The notes beneath the pieces were generated by a model. That model was given only the letters and a program-made list of their open reading frames with translations. It made no database searches and had not been told where the DNA came from. DNA of 64,000 bases from positions 2,418,001 through 2,482,000 of the forward strand of contig NZ_CP025624.1 of the NCBI RefSeq assembly GCF_002874965.1, given 5' to 3'. The position numbers and the translations under genes were made by a program. Origin of the DNA: Pseudomonas sp. NC02. Its GTDB lineage: Bacteria; Pseudomonadota; Gammaproteobacteria; Pseudomonadales; Pseudomonadaceae. Positions 35,773 through 45,100 of this stretch are shown piece after piece. Position 1 is the stretch's first letter, and the number at the start of each line of letters is the position of its first letter.

Positions 35773-38145
35773 TCAGAAATTCTGCCCCATGGAGAACTGG
35801 AACACCTGCTTGGTCGCATTCTCCGGCGTACGAACCGGCAACGCCAGGTTGATACTCAACGGCCCCAACGGGCTGTACCACGTAGCCCCAACCCCCACAG
35901 ATGCACCCAGCTGACTCAGGTCAACCCCATTACAACCCTGGGTAGTACTGAGGGCACACTTGTCCGAATAAACGTTACCCACATCCCAGAACACAGACGT
36001 TCGCACCGATTTATTATCTTTAAGGAACGGCATCGGAAACAGATATTCCGCCCCCCCGGTAATCAGGATGTTGCCCCCCAACGCCTCAGGACTGCGGTCG
36101 CTGTAGTACTGCTGGCCCGCACTGGCATACGCCCCTGTCGCCGGCGTACTGCGCGGCCCAAGCGTGCCGCTTTCAAACCCGCGCACCGAACCTTCACCCC
36201 CGGCCGTGTAGTTTTCATAAAACGGCAGGCCGTCCGTCGAGCCGTACCCGTTGGCGTAACCGAGCTTGGTATGCAAACGCAGCGTCGTCGAATTGGTGAT
36301 CGGCACAAATGTCTGCCCGGAATAATCGAGTTTGTAGAAACTCAAGTCACTGCCCGGAAGCGTCACCGTCAGGTTCAGGTTCTGCGAGTAACCACGGGTC
36401 GGCATCACGCCTTTGTTCAACGTCGACTCCGACCACCCAAGGTTGGCCTTGAAGTTGGTGAACTCACTGCCTTCGCGCTGAAGAAAATCGTAGATCTCAT
36501 CAGAGCTGTAGATGCCCGGGTCGATACTGTCGTGTTGCACCGTCAGGCCGAAACTCAACCGCGAGGTTTCATTGATCGGGTAGCCGAGTGTGGCCCCCAG
36601 GCCGTAACTGTTGATGGAGTAGTAGGAAACACCGCTGCCATCGTCGTAGTAGTTGTTGTAATCGGTGGCACTGTAGAACGCGTTATAGCCCAGGCTCACC
36701 CCGTCCGGCGTGAAGTAGGGGTTGGTAAAGCCAATGTTGTACTTGCTCTGGTACTGCGAGCGGGTCAGGCCCAGGCTGGCGTAATCCCCGGTGCCCAGGA
36801 AGTTGTTCTGGGTGATCGAACCGCCAAGGATCAGCCCGGCATCCTGGGCAAAACCGACGCTGGCGGTAATCGAGCCGGACGCTTGTTCTTCGACCGCGTA
36901 GTTCACATCAAGCTGGTCGTCGACCCCCGCCACGGCTGGGGTTTCGACGTTGACCTCCTTGAAGAAGCCCAGGCGCTCAAGGCGAACCTTGGACTGGTCG
37001 ATCAGGTAGGTCGACGCCCAGCCACCTTCCATCTGGCGCATTTCCCGGCGCAGCACTTGGTCGTCGGTCTTGGTGTTGCCACGGAAGTTGATGCGGTTCA
37101 CATAGGCCCGTTTGCCCGGGTCGACCGCAAACACGATGTCCACGCTGTGGTCTTCATCGTGGGGCGTGGGCATGCCGTTGACGTTGGCGAAGGTGTAGCC
37201 GTCGTTACCCAGGCGCCGGGTGATCAGGTCCGAGGTGGTGGTCATCAGCTTGCGCGAGAACACCTGGCCTTTCTGCACCAGCAACAGGGCTTCAAGCTGG
37301 TCCTGGGGCACTTTCAAGTCGCCGCTGAGCTTCACGTCACGCACCGTGTATTTCTCGCCTTCGTTGATGTTGACGGTGATATAGACGTGCTTCTTGTCCG
37401 GGGTGATGGACACCTGGGTCGAGGTGATGTCCATGTTGATATAACCACGGTCCAGGTAATAGGAGCGCAGGCGTTCCAGGTCCCCGGTGAGTTTTTCACG
37501 GGCGTACTTGTCATCGTTGGTGAAGAACGAGAGCCAGTTGCTGGTCTTGAGGGTGAACGTGCCGATCAGTTCCTTGTCGGTAAACACGTGGTTGCCCACC
37601 ACGTTGATGTGCTGGATCGCGGCCACGGAGCCTTCGTCGATCTTGACCTTCAGGCCCACGCGGTTACGCGGCTGCGGCAGCACTTCGGTGTCGACCGTGG
37701 CCGAATAGCGACCCTGGGCCACGTACTGGCGCTGCAGTTCGTTGCGCATGCCTTCCAGGGTGGCGCGCTGGAAGATCTCGCCCTCGGCCAGGCCCGACTG
37801 CTTCATGCCCTTGAGCAGGTCTTCGGTGGAGATGGCCTTGTTGCCTTCGAACTCGATGCTGGACACCGATGGGCGCTCGACCACATTGATGATCAGCACC
37901 GTGCCGTCGCGGCTCAATTGGATGTCCTGGAAGAAGCCGGTCTTGAACAACGCACGGGTGGAATCCACCAGCCGTCGGTCATCCGCTTCGTCCCCCACGT
38001 TCAGGGGCAAGGCACCAAACACGCTGCCCGCCGAGACCCGTTGCAGACCGTTGATACGGATATCCGAGATTTTGAAGGCTTCAGCGTGTGCAAGTGTGAC
38101 ATTGAGCAGCAGCGCAACCGAGCAGAGCAGGCGCGAAAAATTCAT
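35773..38145 (-). CDS. bamA: Outer-membrane protein assembly factor BamA (atypical locus)
   Basis: A 790-residue precursor with a signal peptide (cleavage after AHA), five POTRA domains (about 24-421) and a 16-strand Omp85 barrel with the loop-6 motif VRGFESGTLGPRSTP. The C-terminus is QFSMGQNF. It is closely similar to P. aeruginosa BamA in the POTRA region. Canonical bamA lies between rseP and ompH/lpxD, which are absent here, so this is probably a second BamA. The start at 38145 is chosen for the signal peptide; a TTG immediately precedes it. It is divergent from a CpxRA-like pair and ends 11 bases from the palindromic element. Confidence 0.9.
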   Translation of the reverse strand: MNFSRLLCSVALLLNVTLAHAEAFKISDIRINGLQRVSAGSVFGALPLNVGDEADDRRLVDSTRALFKTGFFQDIQLSRDGTVLIINVVERPSVSSIEFEGNKAISTEDLLKGMKQSGLAEGEIFQRATLEGMRNELQRQYVAQGRYSATVDTEVLPQPRNRVGLKVKIDEGSVAAIQHINVVGNHVFTDKELIGTFTLKTSNWLSFFTNDDKYAREKLTGDLERLRSYYLDRGYINMDITSTQVSITPDKKHVYITVNINEGEKYTVRDVKLSGDLKVPQDQLEALLLVQKGQVFSRKLMTTTSDLITRRLGNDGYTFANVNGMPTPHDEDHSVDIVFAVDPGKRAYVNRINFRGNTKTDDQVLRREMRQMEGGWASTYLIDQSKVRLERLGFFKEVNVETPAVAGVDDQLDVNYAVEEQASGSITASVGFAQDAGLILGGSITQNNFLGTGDYASLGLTRSQYQSKYNIGFTNPYFTPDGVSLGYNAFYSATDYNNYYDDGSGVSYYSINSYGLGATLGYPINETSRLSFGLTVQHDSIDPGIYSSDEIYDFLQREGSEFTNFKANLGWSESTLNKGVMPTRGYSQNLNLTVTLPGSDLSFYKLDYSGQTFVPITNSTTLRLHTKLGYANGYGSTDGLPFYENYTAGGEGSVRGFESGTLGPRSTPATGAYASAGQQYYSDRSPEALGGNILITGGAEYLFPMPFLKDNKSVRTSVFWDVGNVYSDKCALSTTQGCNGVDLSQLGASVGVGATWYSPLGPLSINLALPVRTPENATKQVFQFSMGQNF

Positions 38146-38358
38146 CAAGATCTTTTCCAGAACACATCGACAAGCAGCGCAAGCGCGCCGGGATGACTCG
38201 CCGCAGACGGGTCACCACAACGCGGCCAGACGGGTGGACGGCAAGCATAAGAGCGGCGCGGGTTTGGTGCGGTTAACCAAGTGTCAAGTTAGGTAAAGGT
38301 TGGCCCCGGGGCGATGAGGCTGGGCGATACTGTGGGGGTACCCTTTCACGAGCTCGCC

Positions 38359-39042
38359 ATGATCCGCGTATTGCTAGTCGACGATGACCAGGAACTGACT
38401 GAAATGCTGGGCCAATACCTGGAGCATGAAGGCTTTGAGGCGACCTGCGTGCACACCGGCGAGGAGGGTGAGGTCGAGGCACTGTCGGGGCGCTACAGCA
38501 TTGTGGTGCTGGACGTGATGCTGCCCAGGCTGTCGGGCATAGAAGTGCTCAGGCGCATCCGCGCCAGCAGCCAGGTGCCGGTGGTGTTGCTCACGGCCCG
38601 GGGCGACAACATCGACCGGATCACCGGGCTGGAACTCGGCGCGGACGATTATGTGCCCAAGCCCAGTTCCCCGGGTGAACTGGTGGCGCGGCTGCGCGCG
38701 ATCATGCGCCGGGTGCAACCCGTGGGCCAGCCGACCGGGGAGGTCATAACGACCGGCGCCCTGATGCTGTGGCCCGGCAAACGCCAGGCCCGTTGGAACG
38801 GTTGCGAGCTGGGGCTGACCAGTACCGAATTCAGCCTGCTTGAAGTGCTGGCCCGGTGCGCCGGCCAGGTGGTGAGCAAAAAGGACCTGTCCCTCAATGC
38901 CCTGGGCTGCCCGTTGACCCGTTACGACCGACGCATCGACGTGCACATCAGCAGCATTCGCCAGAAATTGGGCCCGCGCCCGGATGCCAAGGCCTGGATC
39001 CAGAGCGTGCGCGGCCTCGGTTACCTGTTGATCGCCGAATGA
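38359..39042 (+). CDS. OmpR/CpxR-type response regulator
   Basis: A 227-residue two-domain regulator. The receiver has acidic residues DDD at 8-10, phospho-acceptor Asp52 (VVLDVMLPR) and Lys in YVPKP near 101. The C-terminal winged helix (LTSTEFSLLEVLARCAGQVVSKK, YDRRIDVHISSIRQKLG) is of the OmpR class and resembles CpxR. The ATG at 38359 is used. It overlaps the kinase gene as ATGA and is divergent from bamA across about 213 bases. Confidence 0.9.
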   Translation: MIRVLLVDDDQELTEMLGQYLEHEGFEATCVHTGEEGEVEALSGRYSIVVLDVMLPRLSGIEVLRRIRASSQVPVVLLTARGDNIDRITGLELGADDYVPKPSSPGELVARLRAIMRRVQPVGQPTGEVITTGALMLWPGKRQARWNGCELGLTSTEFSLLEVLARCAGQVVSKKDLSLNALGCPLTRYDRRIDVHISSIRQKLGPRPDAKAWIQSVRGLGYLLIAE

Positions 39043-40319
39043 TGAAACCCAGCCGGCTGTTCTGGAAACTGTTCCTGGCCTTTTGGCTGGCCACCAGCCT
39101 GACGTTCCTGGTGGGGTTGAGCATTCTCGTGGCGGGCAGCCTTGGCCCGGGGGATCACCATCTGGATGCGATCCTGGCCAGCGAAGAACAGTTGCTGGAA
39201 CAGTACGGTGTCGAGTCGGGCCGCCAGCTCCTGGCGGTGTGGCAGCCACCCCACGGCCAAGCCATTGGCGTTTATGACAGTGCCGGTCAATTGCTGGCCG
39301 GCACGCCGGTCTCGCAGGTGGCTTATGAAAAGTCGCTGATCAGCAAGGACGGGGCCGCGCTGTCCCTCAGGTCTTCCCATCCTCCCCACGAACCCGGGCG
39401 CCTGGGCCACTGGATCCCGCTGATCATCGGTACGCTGATGAGCGCGCTGTTCAGTGGGTACATGGCCTACTACCTGGCGTGGCCGCTGGCTTATCTGCGG
39501 CGGGCGATGGGCGACGTTGCGCTGGGCCGCTTCGAAACCCGGGTGCGGCCGATGATGGGCAAGCGCCGTGATGAAATCGTCGACCTGGCCGAAGACTGCG
39601 ACCGCATGGCCAACCAGCTCAAGCTGCTGGTGGAGGCCCAGCAACAGCTGCTGCACGACATCTCCCATGAACTGCGCTCACCGTTGACGCGCCTGCAAGT
39701 GGCCATCGGGCTGTTGCAGCAAGACCCGGCACGCCAGGAAATGCTCGGGCGCATCCAGCGTGAATCGGCGCGCATGGACACGCTGATCGAGGCGCTGCTG
39801 ACCCTGGCGCGTGTGCAGGGCCGTCCCGAAAGCATCGAGCGCGAGCCGGTGGATATCGTCGAATTGCTGGCCGTGATTGTCGAGGATGCTCAGTTCGAGG
39901 CGGGTATCAAAGGCTGCAGTGTCAGCTTGCAGGCGTGTCCGGACTTTGTCAGTCGGGCCAGCGGCGAGCTGCTGTATCGGTGTTTCGAAAATGTCATTCG
40001 AAATGCCGTGCGCTACACGCAGCCTGATACCACGGTGCGGGTTTCGGCGGAGGTCAGCCCCGACACCCGTTGGCTGCGGGTATTGATCACCGATCAGGGT
40101 CCGGGCGTTGAAAACCTGCGGTTGCGGAGTATTTTCGAGCCTTTCGAACGTGGCCCGCATGACACCGATGCCGGTTTCGGACTGGGCCTGGCGATCGCCT
40201 TGAGGTCCGTGGAAATGCATGGCGGCACCATCGAGGCGCACAACGAGCCGTCCGGCGGGTTGAGCGTGGAAATCATCCTGCCTCGGGTGGGATCTTTACA
40301 CGATATTACATTGGCTTGA
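39039..40319 (+). CDS. CpxA-like sensor histidine kinase
   Basis: A 426-residue inner-membrane kinase. TM1 (~7-30), a short periplasmic sensor (~31-125), TM2 (~127-147), HAMP, then the dimerisation helix with the phospho-His at about residue 210 (HDISHELRSPLTRL). The ATP-binding domain has an N-box (CFENVIRNAVRYT), G1 (DQGPGV) and G2 (GFGLGLAIA). It partners the upstream regulator. The CpxA-like layout and the bamA neighbour suggest sensing of envelope stress. Confidence 0.9.
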   Translation: MMKPSRLFWKLFLAFWLATSLTFLVGLSILVAGSLGPGDHHLDAILASEEQLLEQYGVESGRQLLAVWQPPHGQAIGVYDSAGQLLAGTPVSQVAYEKSLISKDGAALSLRSSHPPHEPGRLGHWIPLIIGTLMSALFSGYMAYYLAWPLAYLRRAMGDVALGRFETRVRPMMGKRRDEIVDLAEDCDRMANQLKLLVEAQQQLLHDISHELRSPLTRLQVAIGLLQQDPARQEMLGRIQRESARMDTLIEALLTLARVQGRPESIEREPVDIVELLAVIVEDAQFEAGIKGCSVSLQACPDFVSRASGELLYRCFENVIRNAVRYTQPDTTVRVSAEVSPDTRWLRVLITDQGPGVENLRLRSIFEPFERGPHDTDAGFGLGLAIALRSVEMHGGTIEAHNEPSGGLSVEIILPRVGSLHDITLA

Positions 40320-40399
40320 CCGCCCTGTACGCCCTGCGCCTTTAGACTTTTCTCCTGCGTGAGCTGATGTTCAGTGACGCCATTGGCGTGGAGGTGGCG

Positions 40400-40849
40400 A
40401 TGTTTCAGGTGCACAAAAAAGGCTTCGTGGCCGGCAAGAAAATGGTCGACGGCCTGGTGCCTTACGATTTCTTCTGCGAAGACAGCCCGGCGATCAACCT
40501 GTTCGTGTTTACCGGCTCTGCCGCCCTCGGCGAAACGGTGGAGGAGCAGACACTGTGGGGCTTTACCCGGCTGGAACGGTTTGAAGCCATGACCGGCGCC
40601 CTGGTGGCGAACCGGAAGAACGACGGCTGGTTTCAAAGTGTTAGCGTGCTCACCGGGCCCAACCAGAACGGTACCCAAAGTGTGAAATTCCAGCGCGTGC
40701 TGAAGATCATCAAGCACGCCACCGCCACGGGCCGCGCGACCAGCAAGTTTGAATATGAGATTCATACGGATGAAGGCGACACCTACTTCACCCGCCGACC
40801 CGCTGCACCCGACAGTGCGCAAACCGTCATTTATGCGGCGGATCAATAG
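40400..40849 (+). CDS. Hypothetical protein
   Basis: A 149-residue soluble-looking protein without signal peptide or membrane segment. The ATG at 40400 is chosen because GGAGG lies five bases upstream; an ATG at 40367 in frame lacks such a site. I do not recognise a domain; the sequence is of mixed α/β character with a basic middle. It follows the kinase by 80 bases on the same strand and ends just before a long perfect palindrome, so it may be read through from the two-component operon or have its own promoter. Confidence 0.65.
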   Translation: MFQVHKKGFVAGKKMVDGLVPYDFFCEDSPAINLFVFTGSAALGETVEEQTLWGFTRLERFEAMTGALVANRKNDGWFQSVSVLTGPNQNGTQSVKFQRVLKIIKHATATGRATSKFEYEIHTDEGDTYFTRRPAAPDSAQTVIYAADQ

Positions 40850-40876
40850 CGCGGCTGCCGGAGTTCAAAAAGAGCG

Positions 40877-40919
40877 AAAAGGGGACAGATTTATTTATAA
40901 AATAAATCTGTCCCCTTTT
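40877..40919. terminator. Perfect 20-base-arm palindrome, probable bidirectional terminator
   Basis: The arms at 40877-40896 and 40900-40919 are exact complements (AAAAGGGGACAGATTTATTT) with a 3-base loop. Each strand ends the hairpin with a T-run. It sits between the convergent hypothetical gene and the STAND regulator. The AT-rich apex is unusual for a plain terminator. Confidence 0.75.
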
Positions 40920-40955
40920 TACCGTCCTCTTTTTACCGTTACCTGCCGGCAGCCT

Positions 40956-43781
40956 CTACCGGTGCTGAAACCTTGGCAACGAAGCAATCCGCATCTTCGG
41001 CTCCTGCAACCTGGCCAGGTCACTGGCAATCTGCGCCCGCCAGAAATGCGCCCCGGCCAACTGCGCATCCACCCACGCCTGGCGCAGCAACACCTTGGCC
41101 TTGTCCACCGACCCGTACTGGGCCTGGCGCAGAATCAGCTGCGCCTTGATCCGCAACATCTGCGGCACGAACCAGCGCTCATGCCGGCCCAGCGCCAATT
41201 GCAGGGTGTCTTCCAATACCTCCAGCGCCAGTTTCTCCAGGCCCAGCCGCGCCAGCCCCAGGGCGTATTCACAACGCAGCAAGCTATAAAGCTGGCTGTC
41301 GCCTTGCCCATGCAGGTGATGCAAGGCCTCACCCAGCAACGGCACGCCTTCTTCGGGCGACCCCTGGCGGATCAGCAGGATGCTCTCGAAGCACAGCCGA
41401 AACTGACGCCAGATGTGCAGGTCCTGCTGGGTCGTGCTGTCTTGCAGCAAGCCCAGGTAGTACCGCACCTTGGGCAGGTTGGACGCCAACAGCGCCAGGG
41501 GAATTGCCCCCAGGCACAGGGTGTACCAGAGTGTCGCGGGGTGATCGAGGGTGATGGCTTCATCGACGCAACTGCCGATCAGGCGCAGCGCCGGGTCGAC
41601 ATCGCCTTCCAGCAACTGCACCTGTGCCTTGAGGCAGCGGGCGGCGATGCGCTGGTCAAAATGCACGTCGATAATATGCGAGCGCGGCGCTGACGGTGAC
41701 CCCAGCGCCTCGTCGATATTCTGTCGGGCGCCGGCCAGGTCGCCCATGTGAAACAACGCCAGCGCGCGCATGCGTTTACCCAGCAGTTGCTGGTTGCCGC
41801 TGTTGTTCAGGCTGATGTAGCGCTCGGCCAATTCCAGCGCTTCGGCGTACTGGTTGCAGCCGCAGCGGTCACTCCACAGGCCCCACAGCGCCCGCAGCTT
41901 GTGCTCGGCATCGCCCAGGTCGCGGGCGTCTTCACGCACCTGGCGCCAGGCTTCGCGCATTGGCCCGCCGGTGCCATAGGTGAGCATCAGCACGCTGGCC
42001 AGGGCGGTTTGCAACAGCATGCGCTGGCGCAGCGGCAGCGGGGTGGTGGCGGCGCTGGCCAGGCCTTTGTCGACCCAGGTGCGGCACTCGCTGACCAGCG
42101 ACAGGCGCAGCCACAAAGGCACACCGCCCAGGGTCAGTTCGATGCCGGTGGGCAGGTCGCCCGAGGCTGAAAAGGCCCACTCCAGCGCGGTGCGGATGGT
42201 GTTGATTTCCGGGCCGTAGAGGCCGATCCAGGTCTCGGGAGAAAGCCCGTCGAGGGTCTGCCCGGCTTCCTGCAATACGCCCAGCGCATACAGTGCATGA
42301 CGCTGGCGGGTGGCGTCGGCTTCGCCGTGTTCGTTGAGCTTCTCCAGGGCGTAGGCGCGGGTGGTTTCCAGCAGGCGGTAGCGCTTGAGCAACTGCGATT
42401 CACCGGCGATCAGCAGCGACTTGTCCATCAGGCTTTCCAGCAAGGGCAGGGCATTGCGGGCATCGAGGGTGCTGCTGGCGGTCATGGCCTTGACCGCGTC
42501 CAGGGTAAAAGAACCGGTGAACACCGCCAGTTGGCGCAACATGGCCTGTTCGTCGCCGGTGAGCATCGAGTAGGTCCAGTCCAGGGTCGCGCTCAGTGAA
42601 CGGTGGCGGGCGAGGGCGGTGCGCCGGCCGGTCATTTGCAGGCGGAAGCTGCCGTCGAGCAACCCCACCAGGTCCTGGATGCCAAAGGTGCGCACCCGCG
42701 CTGCGGCGATTTCGATGGCCAGGGCGTTGCTATCGAGCTTGCGACAGATGGCGCTGGCGGCGGCGACGTCGGTGTCCTTGAACACGAAGGCGGGGTCGAG
42801 GGCCTTGACCCGTTCGATGAACAGGGCGATGCCCGACCAGGTCATGGCTTGCTCGGCACTCAAGTTCACGTCTTCGTCCGGCACCAGCAACGGGGCGAGG
42901 TCGTGCACCCGTTCGCCCTCGGCCCGCAGCGGCTCGCGGCTGGTGGTCAGCACGCAGCACTGGGGCGCGCAACGCAGCAGCACTTCGACGACGTCGGCGG
43001 TGGCTTGCAGCACGTGCTCGCAGTTGTCGAGCACCAGCAGCAACGGGCTGTTGGCGAGCATCGCGGCCACGCTTTGCAAGGGCTCGTCACTCACGCTCTG
43101 GATGCCCAGGGCGTTGGCGAGCATGCCGGCCACCCATTGGCCGCTGGTGGCGGGGGCCAGGTCGACGAAGCACATGCCCTGGTGAAAGCGGCCCTGCAGC
43201 AGTTGCGCCACGGCCAGGGCCACGGTGGTCTTGCCGATGCCGCCGGGGCCGGTGATGGTCACGAAGCGCTGGCTCAGTACCTGGTCGGCCAGGCTCAGGA
43301 TCAGCTGTTCGCGACCAATCACTGTGCTGGGTGGCGGTTGCAGGTTGGGCACGTCCACCGTCGGGGTGGGTACCAGCGCCTGGGCGATGGCGCCTTCACT
43401 CACTGCCTGCATTGTCACCGGCGCGACAAACCGATAACCCCGGCCTGGCACGGTGACGATGTAGCTGAAGTTGCCGTCATCCCCCAGCGCCCGGCGCAGC
43501 GCAACGATCTGCGCGCGCAGGTTACATTCCTCCACCACCACCTTGGGCCAGGCGAAAGAGATCAGCTCGGACTTTTCCAGCAACTCGCCAGCCCGGCTGG
43601 CGAGGGCGATCAGCAGGTACAAGGCGCGGCTGCCGAGGGTCACCGGCTCGCCGTTGCGCAGCAATACATGCTGGCGCGCCAACAAGAGAAAGGGGCCAAA
43701 ACCGATTGCATTCTCGGTGTGGTCCGGGGCCTGGGGGACGAGGTCCGTGAAGGACGCTGCGGGGTATTTGCTCGAACTCAT
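40956..43781 (-). CDS. STAND-type transcriptional regulator (winged helix + NB-ARC-like ATPase)
   Basis: A 941-residue cytoplasmic protein. The N-terminus is an OmpR/PhoB-type winged helix (about 30-120; GSRALYLLIALASRAGELLEKSEL, VPGRGYRFVAPV). A STAND ATPase comes next, with Walker A GPGGIGKTT (about 178-187), Walker B LLLVLDNCEH and a TSREPLRAEGE sensor segment. A long helical TPR-like region (~480-941) forms the signal-binding part. Such proteins integrate a ligand with ATP-driven oligomerisation. The start at 43781 has AAGGA eight bases upstream. It is divergent from the bufferin operon and is the best candidate to regulate it, although bufferins elsewhere are under ECF sigma control. Confidence 0.85.
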   Translation of the reverse strand: MSSSKYPAASFTDLVPQAPDHTENAIGFGPFLLLARQHVLLRNGEPVTLGSRALYLLIALASRAGELLEKSELISFAWPKVVVEECNLRAQIVALRRALGDDGNFSYIVTVPGRGYRFVAPVTMQAVSEGAIAQALVPTPTVDVPNLQPPPSTVIGREQLILSLADQVLSQRFVTITGPGGIGKTTVALAVAQLLQGRFHQGMCFVDLAPATSGQWVAGMLANALGIQSVSDEPLQSVAAMLANSPLLLVLDNCEHVLQATADVVEVLLRCAPQCCVLTTSREPLRAEGERVHDLAPLLVPDEDVNLSAEQAMTWSGIALFIERVKALDPAFVFKDTDVAAASAICRKLDSNALAIEIAAARVRTFGIQDLVGLLDGSFRLQMTGRRTALARHRSLSATLDWTYSMLTGDEQAMLRQLAVFTGSFTLDAVKAMTASSTLDARNALPLLESLMDKSLLIAGESQLLKRYRLLETTRAYALEKLNEHGEADATRQRHALYALGVLQEAGQTLDGLSPETWIGLYGPEINTIRTALEWAFSASGDLPTGIELTLGGVPLWLRLSLVSECRTWVDKGLASAATTPLPLRQRMLLQTALASVLMLTYGTGGPMREAWRQVREDARDLGDAEHKLRALWGLWSDRCGCNQYAEALELAERYISLNNSGNQQLLGKRMRALALFHMGDLAGARQNIDEALGSPSAPRSHIIDVHFDQRIAARCLKAQVQLLEGDVDPALRLIGSCVDEAITLDHPATLWYTLCLGAIPLALLASNLPKVRYYLGLLQDSTTQQDLHIWRQFRLCFESILLIRQGSPEEGVPLLGEALHHLHGQGDSQLYSLLRCEYALGLARLGLEKLALEVLEDTLQLALGRHERWFVPQMLRIKAQLILRQAQYGSVDKAKVLLRQAWVDAQLAGAHFWRAQIASDLARLQEPKMRIASLPRFQHR

Positions 43782-44357
43782 CAATTTGTCCTTTTTTGTA
43801 GTCGGGCTTGTTATTGGCGATCAGGCCATTCGCCCTTTTGGGTGCTTACGTGCGGCAGCAGGCTTGGAGAGTTGAAGTCGATCAAAAAGGTGAGAGTTGT
43901 CGCCCTCCTTTGGGGCATGGACGTTGTTATAGGGCGCGGGGCCGTTGGGTTTCAGGCGATGAGACTGTTTCAATTTAGAAACATTTTATTACTAGAAAAC
44001 CTGATGTAGCAGAATGTATGCCAGTTGGCATGTAACAAAGATGACAACAACCGTATGAAATTTATGGGGATTTTTGAGGTCGTCGAAAGCGGGGGAAGGT
44101 GGGTGTTCGGAAAGGCGAATATTTCTAATTGTGTCGTTCGGGATGCCGAATAAAACGGCGGTGGTTTGGCGTGGTTTTTTTGGCTGTGTATCAGACTGTG
44201 TATCAGCACCCACCTGATACACCGGCATGAATAGAAGGAGGAAACGCGACACAGACGGGATACACGCCTGGCTTTAAATCTGTCTACCAGATGGCGCAGG
44301 CGGTCACCCACCGCACAAGCGCCCTGGCCACATTCAGTCAAGCCAGGAGATTCAACA
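43782..44357. other. AT-rich intergenic region upstream of the bufferin operon
   Basis: These 576 bases are clearly richer in A and T than the rest of the window, especially about 43970-44130. I see no credible gene on either strand. The region holds the palindromic site at 44185-44222 and must contain the promoters of the STAND regulator and of bufA1. Confidence 0.7.
44185..44222. promoter_or_regulatory. Operator-like repeats upstream of bufA1
   Basis: TGTGTATCAG occurs twice in direct orientation (44185-44194 and 44197-44206). The second copy forms a perfect inverted repeat with CTGATACAC (44214-44222) across a 7-base spacer. The array lies 136-173 bases before the bufA1 start. Confidence 0.6.
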
Positions 44358-44630
44358 ATGAAGCGCCATTACGCAGCCCTTGCCGCCACCCTCGCACTGT
44401 CCCTCGGTGCCTTCGCCGCCACTGCCCATGCCGAGGATGCCAAGCCTCAGGAAAAATGCTTCGGCGTGTCCCTCGCCGGTGCCAACGATTGCGCCGCCGG
44501 TGCCGGGACTTCCTGCGCCGGCACCGCCAAGGCGGATTACCAGGGCAACGCCTGGGTGCTGGTGGACAAAGGCACCTGCACCCAGATCAAAACCCCCAAA
44601 GGCTTCGGCAGCCTGACGGAACAACCATGA
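44358..44630 (+). CDS. bufA1: BufA1-family bufferin precursor (DUF2282)
   Basis: A 90-residue secreted peptide. A Sec signal peptide (about 1-25, cleavage after AHA) precedes a core with four cysteines: [14 protein letters not shown] (C34, C45), SCAG (C53) and KGTC (C74). The spacing matches DUF2282 proteins now known as BufA1 bufferins. In these, an MNIO enzyme converts core cysteines to sulphur heterocycles and the product binds copper in the periplasm. It is the first gene of the operon. The stop overlaps the DoxX start as ATGA. Confidence 0.88.
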   Translation: MKRHYAALAATLALSLGAFAATAHAEDAKPQEKCFGVSLAGANDCAAGAGTSCAGTAKADYQGNAWVLVDKGTCTQIKTPKGFGSLTEQP

Positions 44631-45055
44631 TTGCCCTGGCCCCTGCGGTGCTCAAGCGTGTGCTGCCTGAGGCGCTGCTGTTGCTGGTGGCCCGCCTCGG
44701 GATCGCTTCGGTGTTTTTCCTCTCGGGCCGCACCAAGGTGACCGGTTTCCTGCAGCTCAAGCCGTCGACCTACACCTTGTTTCGCTCGGAATACGCCTTG
44801 CCGCTGGTGCCGCCGGACTGGGCAGCGCACCTGGCGACCTACGCCGAGCATCTGTTCCCGCTGTTGCTGGTGCTGGGCCTGCTGACCCGCCCGGCGGCTG
44901 CCGCGCTGTTGGGCATGACCCTGGTGATCGAGGTGTTCGTGTACCCCGACGCCTGGCCGACCCACCTGACCTGGGCGGGCTTGTTGCTGCCGCTGCTGGC
45001 GTATGGCGGCGGGGCCTGGTCACTGGACCGCGTGCTGTCCGGCCAACGCCGTTAA
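44627..45055 (+). CDS. bufD: DoxX family inner-membrane protein (BufD-like)
   Basis: A 142-residue protein with about four membrane helices and the DoxX features [20 protein letters not shown] and [17 protein letters not shown]. DoxX proteins are regular members of bufferin (gig/buf) operons, probably linking the matured peptide or its thiol chemistry to the respiratory membrane; the exact role is not known. It is translationally coupled to bufA1. Confidence 0.85.
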   Translation: MIALAPAVLKRVLPEALLLLVARLGIASVFFLSGRTKVTGFLQLKPSTYTLFRSEYALPLVPPDWAAHLATYAEHLFPLLLVLGLLTRPAAAALLGMTLVIEVFVYPDAWPTHLTWAGLLLPLLAYGGGAWSLDRVLSGQRR

Positions 45056-45100
45056 CCCTTTCACAACAATGATCAGGCCCCAAGGCCTGTGGAGAGTCGC

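Noticed and set aside
35758..38196. An 812-codon open frame on the + strand opposite bamA
   Set aside because: The minus strand encodes a clear full-length BamA; the opposite frame is a by-product of GC-rich codon structure and shows no domain. Similar long antisense frames opposite hpaE, hpaX, gspE and the STAND gene were dismissed for the same reason.
43970..44341. A 123-codon frame on the minus strand in the AT-rich region before bufA1
   Set aside because: No ribosome site, low-complexity composition and no recognisable domain; it spans the operator-like repeats.
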